Shown here piece after piece: positions 63,888 to 64,000 of a DNA stretch of 64,000 nt. The stretch is from Heliocidaris erythrogramma (lineage: Eukaryota; Echinodermata; Echinoidea; Camarodonta; Echinometridae), in the NCBI GenBank assembly GCA_025617745.1, contig CM046868.1:19348615-19412614 (forward strand). Reading direction: 5' to 3'. The translations under genes were made by a program, and so were the position numbers. Position 1 is the stretch's first letter; each line of letters starts with the position of its first letter. Below the pieces are notes generated by a model. It searched no databases and had not been told where the DNA came from. It saw only the letters and a list, made by a program, of their open reading frames with translations.

Positions 63888-64000
63888 CGTTGGCATTCCG
63901 TCAGAGCTGAAGCTGCCCGGTGATTTTTTCTTACTGTTTCCCCCACCGATATTGTTCATCCCCAGATTGTTACCTCCCGTTGTCGAGAGCGTCGTTGATG
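63888..64000 (-). CDS. LDB1: LDB1 penultimate coding exon, truncated by the window edge
   Basis: Read leftward from 64000 the open frame is Ser/Thr/Gly/Asn-rich, contains GGGNSKKKSPGSF and ends SDGMPT at the donor. Human LDB1 has an equivalent Gly/Ser/Asn stretch followed by NSKKKSP just before DVMVVGEP. The basic KKK lies near the nuclear localisation region of the family. The exon and the rest of the gene continue beyond the right edge. Confidence 0.88.

Noticed and set aside
1..64000. CRISPR array, operon, phage or other prokaryotic system
   Set aside because: No evenly spaced short repeats, ribosome-binding sites or long adjacent open frames; spliced animal genes are present.

Overview
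The window is animal (metazoan) nuclear DNA with intron-rich genes, not prokaryotic or viral. Two genes are recognisable. TMEM127 (plus strand, three coding exons) appears twice, at 12620-14460 and 37621-39841. The 3' end of an LDB1/Chip-type LIM-domain-binding gene lies on the minus strand (last exon 51511-51804, penultimate coding exon 63888-64000, running off the right edge). The AT-rich composition, abundant short DNA transposons, a tRNA-derived SINE with an (ATT)n tail, poly-G/poly-C tracts and heavy indel difference between the two TMEM127 copies suggest a marine invertebrate. A sea urchin or other echinoderm is my best guess, but this is inference.

Layout: 1-4303 is unique, repeat-filled sequence with a hAT-like element, a SINE and a TIR element. 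4304-23115 (copy A) and 23869-48911 (copy B) are the same locus twice, in the same orientation. Between them lies a gap of exactly 500 N (23116-23615). Copy A stops exactly at the gap and copy B continues past the matching point into unique sequence. This is what two overlapping contigs, probably two alleles, look like when a scaffolder places them end to end. The second TMEM127 is therefore most likely a false duplicate. 48912-51510 is intergenic or LDB1 3' UTR, and 51805-63887 is the long last LDB1 intron.

The two TMEM127 copies have identical coding sequence, but the surrounding non-coding DNA differs by whole transposon insertions. Copy B alone has a Tc1/mariner-type element (43786-44544) and a 5.36-kb segment (24596-29951). 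Copy A alone has a small TIR element (19804-20123). Most of the remaining sequence is non-autonomous DNA transposons (MITEs and fold-back elements), several ending in TTAA and several nested inside one another. One abuts the TMEM127 stop codon and carries the nearest AATAAA.

I found no evidence of a new biological system, CRISPR array, operon or non-coding RNA gene. The notable points are the assembly structure, the haplotype-specific transposons, the MITE-derived TMEM127 3' end, and the LDB1 exon layout, in which the LIM-interaction domain sits in a terminal exon behind a 12-kb intron.
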